Assembly: GCA_030592825.1 (NCBI GenBank)
Contig: JAUVIG010000212.1
Location: forward strand, 1-6,699
Length of the DNA stretch: 6,699 nucleotides
Direction: 5' to 3'
Origin: Chlorobiota bacterium
GTDB lineage: Bacteria > Bacteroidota > Bacteroidia > Bacteroidales > JAADGE01
Positions 6,214-6,699 of the stretch are shown here, in pieces. The notes below the pieces were generated by a model, which worked only from the letters and a program-made list of their open reading frames with translations, was not told the origin of the DNA and did no database searches. Numbering within the stretch: position 1 is the first letter of the stretch; every line of letters begins with the position of its first letter. Both the position numbers and the translations under genes were made by a program.

Positions 6214-6260
6214 AAGACAAACAGTGTTCGTTATTATGCAGGTAAAAAAAGATAAAATAA
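6214..6260 (+). repeat. 47-bp direct repeat, right copy (tetR leader and first codons)
   Basis: This is the intact-context partner of the copy at 1133-1179. It covers 22 bases of tetR leader and the first 25 bases of the coding sequence. The two copies agree at 43 of 47 bases and diverge immediately beyond both ends. Confidence 0.85.
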
Positions 6261-6699
6261 AAAATAAAATAACAGAAGTCGCAAAAGCTGAATTTCAGGA
6301 AAAAGGTTTTGCAAATGCTTCTATGCGAAAAATTGCAAAAAAAGTTGGGATTTCAGTGAGTAATATTTATAATTATTTTCGCGGAAAAGATGAAATATTT
6401 AAAGAAATCGTTTCTCCTACTATTTTGCTTTCCGACCGGTTGATTGAACGTTATTTTTTTAATGATAATTTGGATAATTGTTCAAATAATTTTACAATCG
6501 AAAACAGTTGGCAAAAAACAAAAGTATTATTTATTTTTCTTGATAAACACAGAAGCAACCTTGAATTATTACTTTTTAAATCACAATGTTCTGAATTCGA
6601 AAATACAAAAGATAAGTATATTGATTTATTTACAGAATTATATTTAAAAAATCTTACTCTTTTAAAAACATTTAATAATGAATTAAATTCCAATGTTTC
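6236..6699 (+). CDS. TetR/AcrR-family transcriptional regulator (3' truncated by window edge)
   Basis: The first 154 codons of a TetR-type repressor, open to the end of the window, so only the last quarter or so should be missing. The N-terminal DNA-binding domain is clear: ITEVAKAEFQEKGFANASM, then RKIAKKVGISVSNIYNYF as the helix-turn-helix (about residues 29-48) and the usual GKDEIFKEIV after it. From about residue 60 the sequence is the variable ligand-binding helical domain, with no recognisable inducer specificity. The start at 6236 is supported because it gives the normal TetR N terminus and because its first eight codons are conserved in the relic at 1155. The operator-like palindrome upstream is shared with the heme-uptake-type operon, suggesting it represses both. 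Whether it senses heme, iron state or something else cannot be read here. Confidence 0.88.
   Translation, partial: MQVKKDKIKNKITEVAKAEFQEKGFANASMRKIAKKVGISVSNIYNYFRGKDEIFKEIVSPTILLSDRLIERYFFNDNLDNCSNNFTIENSWQKTKVLFIFLDKHRSNLELLLFKSQCSEFENTKDKYIDLFTELYLKNLTLLKTFNNELNSNV

Noticed and set aside
6444..6699. Open frames of 67 aa (+) and 80 aa (-) at the right end
   Set aside because: Both lie inside the TetR coding sequence in other frames; the TetR frame has a clear helix-turn-helix domain and explains the region.
1..6699. tRNA, rRNA, CRISPR array, insertion sequence or transposase
   Set aside because: No cloverleaf-like segment, regularly spaced repeat array or transposase motif was seen on either strand. 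The 47-bp direct repeats are not accompanied by a recombinase in this window.

Overview
The window looks like a piece of an AT-rich Bacteroidota chromosome. This rests on two proteins ending in type IX secretion system (T9SS) type A sorting domains, two TonB-dependent receptors (TBDRs), a Bacteroidota-style surface lipoprotein, and start codons without Shine-Dalgarno sequences. The genus cannot be named. All recognised genes are on the + strand.

Left end (1-1130): the C-terminal strand region of one TBDR, then a T9SS-exported DNRLRE/CBM96-like protein in the same transcription unit. Middle (1378-5965): a HmuY-type heme/tetrapyrrole uptake operon. It holds a T9SS-exported tandem HmuY-like protein, a GC-rich intercistronic hairpin, a possible 11-codon leader ORF whose stop overlaps the receptor start (ATGA), a 744-aa TBDR with a FRAP...His...NENL motif, and, one base after its stop, a tandem HmuY-like lipoprotein. 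A doubtful 47-aa ORF follows. Right end (6236-6699): the N-terminal 154 residues of a TetR/AcrR regulator, cut off by the window edge.

The regulatory layout is the most interesting part. An imperfect palindrome, ATACC(N8)GGTAT, lies upstream of both the uptake operon (1291-1308) and the tetR gene (6164-6181), with a weaker copy at 1200-1217. This suggests that one factor, most simply the TetR protein, controls both units. In addition, a 47-bp segment spanning the leader and first eight codons of tetR (6214-6260) is repeated at 1133-1179 with 43/47 identity in the same orientation, starting just after the stop of the DNRLRE gene. The pair brackets the whole uptake cassette with a period of 5,081 bp. 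That suggests insertion beside, or duplication of, a tetR gene, leaving a truncated relic.

Likely joint working (inference): the two HmuY-like proteins, one attached through T9SS and one a lipoprotein, capture heme or a related ligand at the surface and pass it to the TBDR, under repression by the TetR protein.
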